Source: Cycas panzhihuaensis
Lineage: Eukaryota; Cycadophyta
Direction: 5' to 3'
Assembly: GCA_023213395.1 (NCBI GenBank)
Contig: CM041465.1
Span: forward strand, 152,961,741 to 153,025,740
Length of the DNA: 64,000 nt
Each line of letters begins with the position of its first letter. Positions within the stretch are counted from its first letter, which is position 1. Both the position numbers and the translations under genes were made by a program. The notes under the pieces were generated by a model that was not told the DNA's origin, did no database searches, and saw only the letters and a program-made list of their open reading frames with translations. Below, piece by piece: positions 22,950 to 36,059 of the stretch.

Positions 22950-24180
22950 AAAGGGTGTAAAGAGATGGGAATAAGTAGAAAGAAGGGGAATAAACGAAGT
23001 GGGAAAGATCAAGAAAGAACAGGACATAAGAAAAAGGGAGTTGTTAAGGGAAAGAGAAGGGGGCAAATAGGGAGATTATGGGATGTCTATAGCCTGTTGA
23101 CCCTAAAAGAATTTACATAAACAAGATATCAAGTTCTCTCAAACAAGTAAGAAAAGCTCATTCAAATGGGGTATATGAAGTGAGGGGGGGTTGGGGGTGG
23201 TGGGATCCACCAGTGACTAGGTACCAAAAAATGTGAAAATTTCTGGTATGTATCAACCTAGTGCAAACTGACTACCCTTTCTCACTACCCTGGTGACTAC
23301 CTAATATAAACTGACAACCCTTTCTCACTACCCTAGTGACTACCCTTTCTCACTAAACTAAGGATAATTTTTTTTTTTTTTTCTTTTTCTCTTTTTTGTT
23401 TCTTTTTGTTTGTTTGTTTCTTTTACTTTCTTGTAGTGAGTCTGACTATGCTGACAGGTTATGAGTTCAGGTAGTAAGAGGAATTTCGTTTTTTAAAATA
23501 TGAAGTAACTTGCGTCTAAACCCAGAATATGTATAGTAGAGTATTCTACCAACCACTAGACAATGTGTGCTTAGTCTTATAGGCTTGCCAATAAACTATA
23601 GAAGTTCAGGGCAAGTAGCTTCATGGTGCTAACTACTAACCATTACACTACAAGACTTTAGTGGTTGATAGTTGCCTATGATAGGGAGGGATTGGGACCT
23701 AAAGGGATCCTTCTATATACCTAAAGGTATATGGAGGTGCACTTCTATAGCCAGGTTCTGTCTAGGGCTTGGTTCAGGAGTGTTAACTCACCCTTCACGC
23801 AGCGCGTAAGAGCCATGATGCGCTTAGCAAGAAAGACATATCCTTGTGATATTTAAAGACCCCTAGTACATGGTCTCTACCTAACTACTTGGGTAGCTGC
23901 CCAGTGAAATTATCTACCCTTGAGATATAATTCAATGTAGAAATTGAAATACAGAAATAAAATTAAAACTAGATGAAAAACAAAAGGATAAAATATTGGT
24001 GTTACCTGAGGAAAAAGAATTCCCCTTTTTTCCTAACTCTTGAACTGTCCTGGTACGATTCCTCAATCTCTATGGATAGAGTACTAAGCAAAAGTCTTTC
24101 CTCTGTCTCTACCAGGGTAGAGAGAGTACTCGATTTGATAGGAAAAAAATTTTAATCTTTCAAGTAGCTTTCCATGATCA
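22950..24180 (-). other. Leader of Chromo-A between 5' LTR and gag
   Basis: About 1.2 kb without coding motifs. It contains an imperfect tandem repeat at 23,265-23,360 (unit start AACTGAC at 23,266 and 23,309, with CTACCCTTTCTCACTA recurring) and a T-rich run near 23,369-23,390. Confidence 0.6.
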
Positions 24181-24181
24181 C

Positions 24182-24199
24182 AAAGCAACTCTAATATCA
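24182..24199 (-). promoter_or_regulatory. Chromo-A primer binding site, mutated
   Basis: Two bases after the 5' LTR the minus strand reads TGATATTAGAGTTGCTTTG. It matches TGGTATCAGAG (initiator tRNA-Met type) except for one G-to-A and one C-to-T. Confidence 0.75.
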
Positions 24200-24201
24200 C
24201 T

Positions 24202-24617
24202 TGGAACGTTTCTTCTCAATAGCACTCTTTGAGATAGTAGAAAAATGACAATCGCAACTGCGTCATTCTATCCAATAGGAAAAATAAATTAATTAAGAAC
24301 TTCACAAGAACACCAGAGTACTAAATGATCACTAAAATAGAGAGCACCATAGCATAATATTTATTAAAAGTTACATCAAGATAACCATCATTTATAATTT
24401 ATGACCCTTATATAGATAAAAGAGGGTCTTTTACATGTAATCCTATTAGTGGCCTAAGTGGCCTTACATTCTATTGAATGGTATAGTGGCCTTACATATA
24501 ATTGGCCAGCTTGTCGGCTCATGCACGGAGTTCCATAATTAACCTTATCTTATAACCTGTTAATAGCTCTCCGTATAATAGTGGTTTACATAACTTAGTG
24601 AGATAAGTTATGTAACA
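24202..24617 (-). repeat. Chromo-A 5' LTR
   Basis: 416 bp, on the minus strand TGTTACATAAC to ACGTTCCA, aligned along its length with 9,710-10,126. ACATC lies directly outside at 24,618-24,622. Confidence 0.9.
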
Positions 24618-24622
24618 ACATC

Positions 24623-27600
24623 TCTTCTTATAATACCTACAATATACTATAGGATACTAATTTGTTTTCTATAGTATTGTCTATGATCATACCATGCTTT
24701 TCTAATTTGATTCATGTAGTATTCGTGCAACTTTTCCTCTATGTTTCCATAGTATAGATTATTTTGGTGATACAATTTCATCAACATGATTACTTTTTAT
24801 ATATTTTAACTTATTTTATTTATTTTTATATTTTAAATTTCTATTTGTTATTTATTTATTATTGATTTTTAATTTATCACTCTCATAATTACTCATTTTT
24901 CTCACTTATCTTACTTTCTCTTTTACACATTGTCTTAGGGTGACTGTCAAATGTACTTATATAGCCTTACTTTGATTTTGGAACAACTCCTATATGTTGT
25001 TTATTTATTTTTTTCTAATGTTAATGGGAAATATGTGTTTGGTAGCATTTTCTTGTAAGTTGAAAGAAGATTGGATAAAGAAGGAATATGAGTTTACACT
25101 CGTTTGTCATCAAGTGAAGACACCTCCTTAAGGAATAAATAAAGTAGGAGCCTTTATGCCTTATTTGATTTATTTTTCATATTTTATTTGATTGATTTAG
25201 CTAAGAAAAAAATAATAAGAAATATATTAATTTATTTTAGGAGAATATACAAGATAAATTGATGAAATAAAAAAAGTTGAACACCCTTATAAAATAAACT
25301 TTGTTGCTTTTTATAAATACTCTTACCTTGCTATATTTCAATATAACTAGTGATCATATACACATAAATATTCATTCATCACTTATAGGGATAAAGTTTC
25401 TTATAGGCAAAAGAAATATTTCTTTCTTCTAGGGTTTATCTTGACTTTAAATATTTCCTCATATTAAAAGAATAAAACCTCATTCTTAAATAAACATTTT
25501 GGTGACCATGCAAGGGATAGCATCGTTATTATTATTATTTTTTTCTTTGCACTCTTGTATAATATAGTGAGTGATTCCAATTAAGGCGATCTATTAAAGA
25601 GGCCTTAAGAAAGATACTTGTGGTAACAAGTCTCAAATAGAACAAGGAAAGGAGTTAATGAAAAGAAAATGACTCATACTAGGAAGTCCTTAGTAAGATT
25701 ACTAGAAATGTGACTTATAGGAGAGGGATGTGGCTCATATGAATTAAATTAAGACCCAAGGTAGGAGGCCTAAATTAGAGAAGGGAGTTCAATGATTTCC
25801 TCATGAGATAATCATGTGCCTCATTTATGTGAATGCAGGGTTACAGGGTGTGAAGAAGGATAGAAGGTTGAGTACTAAAGATAAAATAAGAGGAAGCAAG
25901 ACAAGGATTACATAAATAGTATTAAGCTACCTAGTTGGGCTACTAATCAATTAACAAATAAATTGAGAAAAAAAAATAATCAAGCTAAACTATCACTAAT
26001 TTAAATGTGAGTAGTTAAAGTAAAAGAGAAAGATAAAAGCTAACTATACAAGTCTCTTAGATGAAGTAAATAATACTAAAGTAAGTCTTCAAGACTAAGA
26101 GAGATATTAGGTTATGAATGCCTTAATTGCTATCAATATCCTATGGATATAACCTAGGATCTATTTCCCCTAGTGGTACTAAATGTACCACTGCCAACCT
26201 ACTAATTACACATGCCCATTAATGTAAACCAATAGAAAGGGAGGGTTGATGAGAAGAAATATAAAAAAGAATTAAACTATAGGTTAAGGACCTACTTGTG
26301 GGACATGGTGGAGAGATTCTCACCATAATATCCCATTTATAAATATGAAAAGCCTAGGGATGCCTACATCTAATTCTAGATTGTCTTAACTTTTTAGAGG
26401 TAATTAAGGTGAGAAGAAATCACTCTTAATGGCTTAAATGGTACTCACTTAACTCTCTTGAGTGTATGTAATGGAAATAGTTACCCATCACTAAGTCAAT
26501 CAAACATAGTAAGACAACCCAAACATCAAGTACAAGATCAATATGATGATTGGAGATGAAACCCAACTTATTACTAACTGACCTTTCCTCTAGAAAGGTA
26601 AGACCCTAATCTAAAATATTAAAGCGAAAAGTAGCATACACTAAATATAAACTAATATATGATTTTATTTTTGGATGCACACAACACAAAATCTTAATTA
26701 AATGCAAGAACCTACAAGCCATGGATCTAGGGACATGCAACTATGCACTTAATCCTTATCTTAATGCAAGTCTTCTAAGTAAGAACATCTAACTGAATTT
26801 GTTTATCCTTTTTAAAGTTTTTGTGAGCTAATTAAACTGAAAGTGAAAGGAAGATAGAGAAAAAACATATGAAGAGATGCATACACAAGTAATCAACACT
26901 TTTTCTTTTTCAATTTTAGGAATGAAAAGGAAAGAAAAGAGGAGAAGTGATTTTGTTTCCTTTTCAAGGTCAAATGAAATGAAAATCAAGTTTGTTTCCT
27001 TTCTCTTTTACTGAGATTTTAAGCACAAAATAATTAAAGAAATATGGAGGGAAGCAACACCTTTTGGCATACTTTTAAATTATGATTTCACTTTTTGTTT
27101 CTTACCTTTGTTTTTACCATGCAAGGTAAAACCAAGTACTAAGAGTGCTTGTTAGTTATTAGACAAACCTAAGAAATATTCAATAGTATTTCTACTTCCT
27201 ATATTAGATTACAATAGAAAAATGATTATAGCTTGAATGAGAATTCCTAAAAATACCTTTGAAAATAAAATCAAATTTATATAGAGAGGCTCATACTTAT
27301 AGAGAAATAGATAACAACTCCCCTGCTCCATATGCAATTTTACTTTCTAAGAATAATGCTTGAGGCTCCAAGTGATCTTCAACCTATAGCATTAACTAAG
27401 AAAGAAAACATCATAATATTGATAAATTATTGAAAGCAAACTATAAATTTTCAAATTAAAATTATCCATTGTGGACTTTGGTAACTAGAAGGCCTTAAAT
27501 ATGGTGAATTAGCACCACAAATAAGACTTAAATAATCCAAAGCCTTCCCTAAACACTAATGAGTACATGTGTCATAAGAAATCAATAGTTAGAGAAGTAA

Positions 27601-28950
27601 AATAAAATATAAATGGAGAACAATTATCTCACACAAAAGAGAAAAAGATTGGAGCCAAAATCAATGGTAAAAAATATGCACCATAGATGGAAATTACCAT
27701 AGAATTACTCCAAACTTAAGCAAATAACTTAATGTTCTAGGTTCTAGCTATCTACCATTCAATAGCAATATCATCTTCCTCCAAGATGACTATCCAATAA
27801 GTGACTCAAAGTCACAAATTATGATAGCACTTGGGCATAAATTTTAGCAATATTTTATTACAAAAAATACCCTCTCTTCCAAGTGAAATAGGAGGCCTAT
27901 TCATAGACTATTAAGAGGTGGTATATGGCCTATTGGTTCATTGAAAATCATAGGTAAAGCCCATGGTATTAGTTGTTGGGTTTGGAGGGGTGATGGTGAA
28001 AATTTAATGTTAATTTGGTGGATAATTAAATGGGATTTTATCCATGGATAGATGGGCCATTATTTTTCAAAAAACAAAGGGTAAAACCACATGGTTTTAC
28101 CTAAGAGAGAGAGGAGGGGTGGGGGTGCAATGAGAGGAAGGGGTTGGGGCACAAGTAGGAGGTGGAGTACTGACTTCTCATCCCCTCCCCCAAGGCCTAA
28201 AATTAACTTTGATGAGAAAAAGTTGGTAAAGAATGCAATAAATGTGAAAGAGACAAGTGCTCAGAAATTTGTAGCAATGCATAATGCACCATTTTATTTT
28301 TCATAATGATACATCTTGTCCTATTATAATTTTTAAAACAATGCTTATTGTTCCATTGTAAAAAGTGTAATGGTACACCTTGCACTATTGTTTCTCATAA
28401 TATCCCATTGTAGTTTAATGACCAGACAACATTCAAGAGGGTGTCTTACAATTATGTTTTTATAAAGGTGTGCCCATACCATTACATTTTTCATAACAAT
28501 ATAATATACATCATGTTAAAAATTGTAATAGTATCGACTTCTATAATGGTAATAAGAGTTTTAAGCAAAAGGATGAAATAATTATAAAATTTACAAAAAA
28601 TAAATTCATAAAAATTGATGATTAAAAGATGGAAAAAGACTCCAAAAGAGTTTAGGATATGTTGAGGATTCAATTCTTGTTGAATGAGGTTCAAGTATAT
28701 GATTTCCATTGTATTACTTATAGGTATCTTACCATCATTAATCAAATACTCACATACCCATCACCAAATAATAGGTAAATGTGATTCTAGATATGTATCA
28801 AAGTATAAAATCAATTGAAATGTAAATTTGAAATGCAGACTTTCCTTACTTGATTCATGGTGAATGCTAGAAATCTGATTTTTAAGAAATCGATGATAAT
28901 ACAATGATGAGTTGTTATTTGTTATTTCTACTTATTATATTAATAAATAG
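24623..28950. other. AT-rich stretch without recognisable genes
   Basis: No retroelement domain, tRNA or LTR pair is recognised. 28,090-28,180 is strongly purine-rich. 28,270-28,520 has several related short blocks of the form CATTTT-TCATAA-AAT and inverted versions, possibly a decayed tandem or hairpin element. Confidence 0.5.
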
Positions 28951-30150
28951 TTTAAACACATACATTATTACTAATATTCCACTATCGAGATCACCACTCT
29001 AGTTTACATCTATGTATCCAACTAATAAGTCTAAGCTTAGACTCATGTTACTTCCATTGTAACAAATTCCATACCCAAATGTTCCTTTCAAGTACTTAAA
29101 CATATTTTTCACTGCCACCTAATGTTGTGGACCAAATTTACTCATATATTGACTTACTACTACCACTATTAATGTAATTTTAGGTTTGGTATAAACCATA
29201 GCATATATCAAACTACCCATTTTACTCTTATATGGAACTAATTCCATTAACTTTTCCATCTTCAACCTTTTAAGGACATATGTCTAGAGATAATTTATAG
29301 TTGGCATCTATAAGTGTTCTTATGGATTTGTGAACTTGCATTCCAAAAATTTTGAGGATGTCACCTAAGTTCATATATTGAATTAAATATTTTTTTTTCT
29401 CTTTTATATTTCTTAAGATTAGTAATCTGAAATGGTAAAAAATTTCTCTAAGATCTTTTGTTATAAATTTAGATAACAAATGATCTCCTACATATGATAA
29501 AAGTTTTTTGTTCTTGGAAAATAAAATGGTATCTATCATCATGAAGAGTAATTATGAAAAACATACAATTTGCATACTTTACATATATCCTATAGTCAAC
29601 CTCACTCCTTATAAAACCTTTAAAGACTAGAAAGCTAACTATCTTCTAGAACTAGGCTCTATGAGATTGTTACAGTCCATATAATGACTTTTGGAGCTTA
29701 TGAAATAGATGGTATTTTCACTTGACTATACACCCTTTAGGTTAGATAATGTAGATCTCTTCTTTAAGATCTCCATTTATTAAGGTTGTTTTTACTTCTA
29801 TTTGATGCATTTCTAAGTCATATATTGTTGCAATTTTTAACATAACTCTAATAAATGCCATTTTTGCCAAAGAAGATAAGGATTTATCAAAGGTAATATC
29901 TTCTATTTATGAGTAACCTTCTATAACTAATCTTTATTTCTATATATCAACTAATCCATCTACTCTGTTCTTGATTTTAAACTCCTACTTGTACCCATCT
30001 ATGTTTCTTTCTAGAGGAAGTTTTGTAACCACCTAAGTCTTATTGTTTAGAATTGAGTTTTTCTCTACATCAAGTACTTCCTACCATAATGATAAAACTT
30101 CACATTCTAAGGCTTTCCTTAATATTTTTGGCTCTATAACAATCATTTCT
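28950..30150 (-). pseudogene. Copia-B: decayed Ty1/copia RT and RNase H remnant
   Basis: Minus-strand motifs in order from about 29,880 to 28,960 are YDLEMHQIEVKTTLINGD with LKEEIY, SLYGL, YVGDHLLS (the catalytic YVDD now YVGD), LGDILKIFGMQVH, MGSLIYAMVYTKPKI, FKYLKGTFGYGI and SGDLDSG. This is the standard copia RT to RNase H order. Stops and AT drift are heavy. No LTR was found, so this is an orphan fragment, older than Copia-A and of another family. Confidence 0.82.
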
Positions 30151-30988
30151 AAAGTATAGTTTGCCATCCTTATGGTGAGTCCAAATATGGGACTTATTAC
30201 TTACCATTTTATACTCATCTTTACTTTGTTAAATTTAATTTTATAATGTAATTTTGAATGTCAAAGAGCCTAAGGGGCTTAAATATAACTTAAATAAGAG
30301 GAAAGCTTGAATATATCTTATGTAATTCCTTTGGGACAAGTTAGAATCTATTGTAAGTCATTTGAGTCCCATTTTGGTTATTTATATTATTTTGTAATTT
30401 ACCCTCACTTGATAGTAGCAGTAAACTTATCTTCCCTTATTGAGGAGGATAACTTTATCCTTATGGAAATAAATTACTATTTTCTATAATTAAGTTAGAC
30501 GACCACCTTGCATAGCGAGTTAGTTATAAGCATGTTATAAGGCAGTTGATAGTTTTGACTAATCAATAGTTGGGTTGAGACTTGTATAAATTACTTTACT
30601 CCAATCAAAAAAATTAGAAGGGATGTTATTACCTCTAAGTATTTTTCATATGATGGTCTTACAAAATATAACCCCAAACCTATTAATTCAAGAATTGAAG
30701 GGTGGTTATGTAGTCTATAGGTGCCATCACATAAGATAGGTTTCCTTCATAGGCGAGGATTCATATTTTGATTTTATTGGAGTGATTATACTATCTAAAG
30801 ATAGTTTATGATATTGTTGAATGGTAATTAATTGTGCTAAGGTAATTTGATATGCAAATTTGTAGGCTTGATTTCTATATTTTAGTTTTGTAGTCATAGA
30901 ATATTTCTTTCTATCATTCATAAACATACATTCCTAGACTCAATATAACTTTTTATAGGGTCTTGCACCCTTCAAAAATATATTATCT

Positions 30989-31007
30989 TGGTGTCATTAA
31001 TAGGGAA
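30989..31007 (+). promoter_or_regulatory. Possible decayed primer site of Tat-2
   Basis: TGGTGTCATTAATAGGGAA resembles the TGGCGCC-type primer sites followed by GTGGGAA of many plant gypsy elements after C-to-T changes. It precedes a gag remnant. A TATA-like GTATAAAT lies upstream near 30,580, so the preceding few hundred bases may be the 5' LTR, but no matching copy was found. Confidence 0.35.
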
Positions 31008-31254
31008 TGGAAAGTAATTATTGAGTGATGTAGGATGAATCTATACATTAATTAGGATAGTTAGGTTAGGAGTAGTAGGGCCCAATATCCTTTAAGATGA
31101 TTCATAGAAATTACAAAGGAACAACCCTAGATGGAGATAAAAGGAAGAATGATGGAGGAAAAAACAAAAACTAATACAGAGAATTAAAAGAAAGTCAAGG
31201 TTACATACTTTCTAATTATGGAATTAGAATGAGAAACCACAAATAAAATGAAAG

Positions 31255-31620
31255 GCATTCCACATAGCCTACCTTATTTTTATAGAAAGCCACATGAGGA
31301 CTTTAATATATTTTTATTTGAATGTTAGGTATTATGCCATATTTTTTATTATTTATCTAATGCATAATAATTAAATCTTTTTCCATCTACTTTAAAAGAT
31401 GGTGCATTGATGTGGCTCATGCTTCTACCTATGGGCTAGATTAGTTCTTAGGAAGACATGAAGAAGTTATTCCTAAGTAAATACTAAGAATTCCAACAAG
31501 ATAAGGACCATTGAGGTTAGATCCTGGGGATTTAGTAGAAGGAAGTTAAGACTATTGAATAATATGTTTAAAACATGGACATTTAACTAAGCTATGAAGA
31601 TCATCTTCTTAGTAGGATTA
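31255..31620 (+). pseudogene. gag remnant of Tat-2
   Basis: The plus strand encodes FYRKPHEDFNIFLFEC followed, across stops, by FPSTLKDGA-like spacing. This resembles the start of the gypsy gag domain (F-x-G-x-P-E-D/H ... W/F-L). It is too decayed for certainty. Confidence 0.5.
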
Positions 31621-31629
31621 ACACATTGG

Positions 31630-33010
31630 TGAATATCTTTAAGCATCTATTGCTAAGGCAACCATTGTTTATCACATTACATATTTTACAAGCATACATG
31701 ATATTCTTCATGTTTGGTATTCAATTACAAATGTGAAATCATTCTCAAAATACTATAGATATATATTTAATGTTTAAATTTCTATACAATCATCATATTT
31801 ATGAATGACTTTTAATTTTCTTAATTGTAAATATATATTAAAATACATTGTAAATGCAAAATATCCTAAATTTTACATGATTCCTTTAGTTAAATTATAT
31901 CCCCTTTTCTCAAAAAAAAAAAAAAAGTTTATGAATTAATTATAATAAAACTTCTTTATCAATGGACACAAGGTCTTGATTTAATATTACATTGTGTGCC
32001 TCTTATTAGACTTTAGTGTTTATTTCATGGGTTTATAACCTTAGGTTATGGACCTCCTCTTTAATTTTTATATTACATTAGTGTAAGATTATTTTATGTT
32101 TTGTGAAGTGATGAGTCAATGGGTGTTATGACTCTCACCTCATATGTGTCACATTAGGTACAATTAATATTATCTTAAGTATTATATATAGTACATATAG
32201 GATATTTTATAAAATGCATTAGTGAGAAGTAAGGATTATCCAGTCACTTGTGTAATGTGAGACATTTTTTTAATAGAGATTAAATAAAAATTTTTAAAAT
32301 CAATTTATAATATTTTGATAGTTAATCCTATCAATTATTGTCCTCATTGCATGCCTTACTATAATATCTCAGTCTCAAAGCATATTCATAGTACAATCAA
32401 CTGTAATTACTGGTTAATTTATAAGATTTGATTGACACTTAAGATTTACATATGTGACATGTATTAATATATAGTTTCTTGGTTGATCTAATTTTTAATA
32501 TGCATGTTGCAAAGTTTAAATTATAAGTAGTTGGACACTAACACATAGTTTTAGAGAAGACATGCAGTAAGAAATATAACATGTAGGCACTAAATACTAA
32601 ACAATAGGCTTTGAGATATGCAAATAGACATATGTAATATGTAGGTGGAAAAATTCATATGTAAGGCAAAAAATATCACATGCAACCTAATAATCAATCT
32701 TTGAAGACAATGGAAGATGAAGACCTATATTCTAATATCCTCTCACCAAAGTGTTTATAAGTTAACGACTTGATTTTCTCTAATAAAAAAGTTATATAGT
32801 GATTATGCTCTTAAGAGTAGTTAATTAAAAGTCAAGATAAGGAATAGTTATTAGCAAATAGCTAGCCACAACACCACTTCCTAATCATAGTTCCACTAGT
32901 GTTAATGACTTGCTCCTAAATGAGCATATCCTACAAGTTGACATTGTCCCCATTCATCACAACTGGTATGATGACATTTGAGTTTATCTCTTAGATTAAA
33001 CTTAGCCCCT
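31630..33010. other. AT-rich filler inside Tat-2
   Basis: Where PR, RT and the first RNase H should lie I find none of their motifs. Either they were deleted or replaced, or they have decayed past recognition. Confidence 0.45.
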
Positions 33011-33019
33011 AATATCGAT

Positions 33020-34200
33020 TCCAAGAAGGAAAAAAGAATAAGGGCCTTTACTCACCAATACCTTCTTTTAGATGACATATTATATAAATAATCTTTTGAT
33101 GGAATCTTGCTAAGATATCTTCCACCTTTAGAGGCCCAATTTACTTTGGCTGAATACCATGATGACATTTATGGTGGTCATTTCAGTGCTAAGTCAACAG
33201 TCCTACGAACCCTTTAAACGGATTATTATTGGTAATTTCTATTTAAAGATGCATATATATGCAAAAGTATAAAAAATACTAACACATTCCTTTATGATCT
33301 ATCAACTATCCACTTCACTCAAATTTATCCTTACCTATTGGTCATTCTCCCGATGGGGTCTTGACCTTATTGGGAAAATTTACCCCCCATATTCTACCAA
33401 ATATAATTACATCCTAATCGCAATTAAATATTTTATAAAATGGAGTGAGATAATCCCTTTGATAAACACCACTAGAAAAGTAGTTGTCACTTTCATCTTC
33501 TAATATATCATCTACTAGTTTGGAGTCCTTGACATTATCATCATGGATAGTAAAACTCTATTTTATAATTCTCAAGTTAACAAACTTTATAATCAATTTT
33601 ATATTACCCATAGGACATAATCCCTTACCACCCATAGGCTAATGGCCAAATTGAAGCCTTCAACAAAACCTTGATAAAGGTCTTAGCCAAAAGGATTGCT
33701 AACTACCAATAAGATTGGCATACTAAATTTTTCCTTAATTTCTGGGCTTATTGTACTTTGATTAGGATAGCTATAGGGATGACTCTTTTTTAATTGGTCT
33801 ATGGAACTAAAGTCATACTTCCATTAGAGATTAAGATCCCCTCACTTAAGGTATCACTTAAACGCTTCATTGATAAAGAATGGTTGAGGTAAGTAAGATT
33901 TTTAGAACTTAAGAAGATGGATGAAATCCATCTTGATGCCCATGAAAAGAACTTGGCCTTAAAACATCGAGCCCAAGTAGCTCATGATCAACATTCGAGA
34001 CCAAGGAAGTTTCATGTAGGAGACAAAGTACTTAAACTTAAATATTTATATGAAAAATAACAAAAATTTGACTCTAAGTAGATAGACCCTTATTTAGTTA
34101 TTAAATATCTAAATAATGGAGCCTATTATATTTCTACCCTTGATGGGCTCCAATTCTAAATACCCATTAATTCTTAATTTTTGAGAAAGTATTATGCTTA
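33020..34200 (+). pseudogene. Integrase of Tat-2
   Basis: The start DDILYK*SFDGILLRYL and the zinc-binding part YHDDIYGGHFSAKS match Tat-4 integrase (LYKRSFDGIVLCYV, CHHGICGGHF). The core shows RWGLDLIGKI and YFIKWSEIIPL. The C-terminal part has VGDKVLKLKYLYEK, NNGAYYISTLDGLQF and FLRKYYA, parallel to ILKLEYLYDRLTKF, GNGAYRIATLEGLEF and FLKKFYV in Tat-4. The third acidic region (ESFNKTL in Tat-4) survives as an altered QIEAFNKTL. Many TAG and TAA stops. Confidence 0.82.
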
Positions 34201-34204
34201 AACT

Positions 34205-35170
34205 ATCTCCACAATAAGTATAAACTATGACTCTAAAAATCTTCCTATTAACAAACCTAAACTATATTAGGCCAAACATCTTACTTTCCCCAAGACTCAT
34301 GCTTGGGGGACACCACTCCGAAAATGAGTAGAAACCAAATGCATATACTTTGTTATCCAAAAAATATAAAAGAAAATTAAAACTATAAAACAAAAAAATA
34401 TGTATACTTGCATTATTCCTCCTTTCATCACATTATTTAAAGACTTTTTAGGTTTCATCCTCCCTTAACTTGGATCAACATGATAATCCTTGATTATTGG
34501 TGTAACTAGTCAGCTTCTCCATTTGGTGTTCTACGATGCCCAAGTAGCTTCTACCTTAGATAAGTCACAGATATTCATGGTACTATCTCTCATTCTTAAC
34601 TCTTTTAAACTACTTAACAACTTTCCCTATACTCTTAATGATTAAAATATTCTTCATCCCTTAGTTAGTTGGTAAGCCACCTATTAGACTCCTCATCTAC
34701 CCTTTATAGTCTATAAGTTATCTTTAAGTAATTAGAAATTTGCCTACGTAAGTGGTTGTGTCTTGTCTTTCTTTCTCCCATGGTTTATTGGGTACTTAGT
34801 ACTAAATCAAACCTTCTTGGTAGTACCCCTTCTACTCCTTGATAGTTAGTTGGTCAAAACCTTCCCTTCTACCCCTGAGAGGCACTTTGATCGAACATCC
34901 TATACCCATAATTTTTCTCTCAAGGGTATGACTATGGGATTTTTGTCACTTATATCCCTTTAATTCCTAATCCCCCATGGTTTTTCTAATAATGACTACA
35001 CTCTCCTAAGTTATTAGTCATTCTTATGCACTACACCTTGACAAAAAATTGTGACGATCGTAGTCACCTATCCCCTAATAGGCATGAGGGTGGATGAGAT
35101 GAGTCATCTAGAAAATGGCTTCAACGATGTCAGGTTTACTATGACCCTTGTCTAAACCATCACATGGAGT
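34205..35170. other. Spacer between integrase and aRNH of Tat-2
   Basis: No PMD gene is found on either strand here, unlike Tat-3 and Tat-4 where about 2.5-3 kb of antisense gene fills this place. The first 100 bases after the integrase stop keep slight similarity to 58,340-58,420 of Tat-4. Confidence 0.5.
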
Positions 35171-35175
35171 GATAC

Positions 35176-35185
35176 CTTTTATAAA

Positions 35186-35260
<75 letters not shown>
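35176..35260 (+). repeat. TATA-like box with (AG)36 microsatellite
   Basis: TTTTATAAAGG is followed by an uninterrupted AG run from 35,189 to 35,260 (36 units). The place, 320 bases before the detached RNase H, corresponds to the TATA region upstream of aRNH in Tat-1 and Tat-4. GA repeats near transcription starts are common plant promoter features, but a function here is inferred. The LSLSLS frame on the minus strand is an artefact of the repeat. Confidence 0.8.
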
Positions 35261-35264
<4 letters not shown>

Positions 35265-35578
35265 TATGTATATAATATTTAACACCTTTTTAGCATTTAA
35301 GACATGCCATGTGTCAACTTTGTTTCCACCTATAACATACAGTTCAAATCCAATTATGTGTATCATATGGGACCCTTGGATCCAATTGTTTAGGCCCACT
35401 ATGACCTCAATTATGATCAAAATCTATTCAACATTTAAAAGGTTATACATTAAGTTGGGAAAATGTGGATTATAATGATGAGACCAAACCATGGAGCCCA
35501 TAACTGCCTAGTTGACTCACACACCTCCCCCTATTTATTAGCATGTCTCTAAGTTTGTATCCTTCCTCATTATGGCCT

Positions 35579-35990
35579 TAAACATCTATACTGATGGTGG
35601 AAGCTGAGGGAACCCAAGAATTTTCTTCGTAACATGGGTCATCCATGATCATAGGGGAATTATTCTCACCAATGCTAGCTTCTTCATCCCATCAGTAACC
35701 AATAATAAAGCTAAGTATCTATAGTCATTAGAGCTCTTATAGATGTTCTTAACTTTTATAATAGACCGACCAACATATTTTTAGATTCTCAAATCATAGT
35801 TTACGAACTCATCTATTTTTACCAAACTTGTTTGAACTATTTGCATTATTTACTTGATGATGTTATTATCCTATTATTATAATTTTTTACTATTATAACT
35901 TAACACATTCTAAGAACCTAAAATATTAAAGCTAACTTCCTTGTCTCCTATATAATTAAATTCCATCATTTATAGCTTAGTTTAGGAGGG
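35579..35990 (+). pseudogene. Detached aRNH of Tat-2
   Basis: The plus strand encodes LNIYTDGGS*GNPRIF (first catalytic D kept; stop from TGG or CGA), then VTWVIHDHRGI and TNNKAKYL, where the catalytic E reads K. A later part has PSVTNN, DSQI-like LDSQIIVY and a decayed C-terminal half with ANFLVSYI. It is the same domain as in Tat-1, Tat-3 and Tat-4 and likewise lies downstream of integrase. Confidence 0.72.
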
Positions 35991-36059
35991 TTTGTTTTTT
36001 CATTTATAAGTTAGAGTAACCTTTCCATTCTCCCCTTGATTTACACTTAAGGATTTCTT

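Larger units (their letters stand above)
9705..24622 (-). mobile_element. Chromo-A: complete Ty3/gypsy chromovirus with TSD, interrupted by Copia-A
   Basis: Matching LTRs at 9,710-10,126 and 24,202-24,617 are flanked by ACATC at 9,705-9,709 and 24,618-24,622. On the minus strand the order is 5' LTR, primer site, gag, PR, RT, RH, INT, chromodomain remnant, polypurine tract, 3' LTR. The span is 14.9 kb, but 8.27 kb of this is Copia-A plus its duplicated AAAGT. The original element was about 6.64 kb, a normal chromovirus size. The coding region has many stops and is dead. Confidence 0.93.

Noticed and set aside
23265-23360. CRISPR-like spacing of short repeats
   Set aside because: Plant DNA, only two to three imperfect units, no unique spacers; a simple tandem repeat in an element leader.
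35160-35420. Open frame rich in LSLSLS
   Set aside because: Pure product of the (AG)36 repeat read on the other strand.
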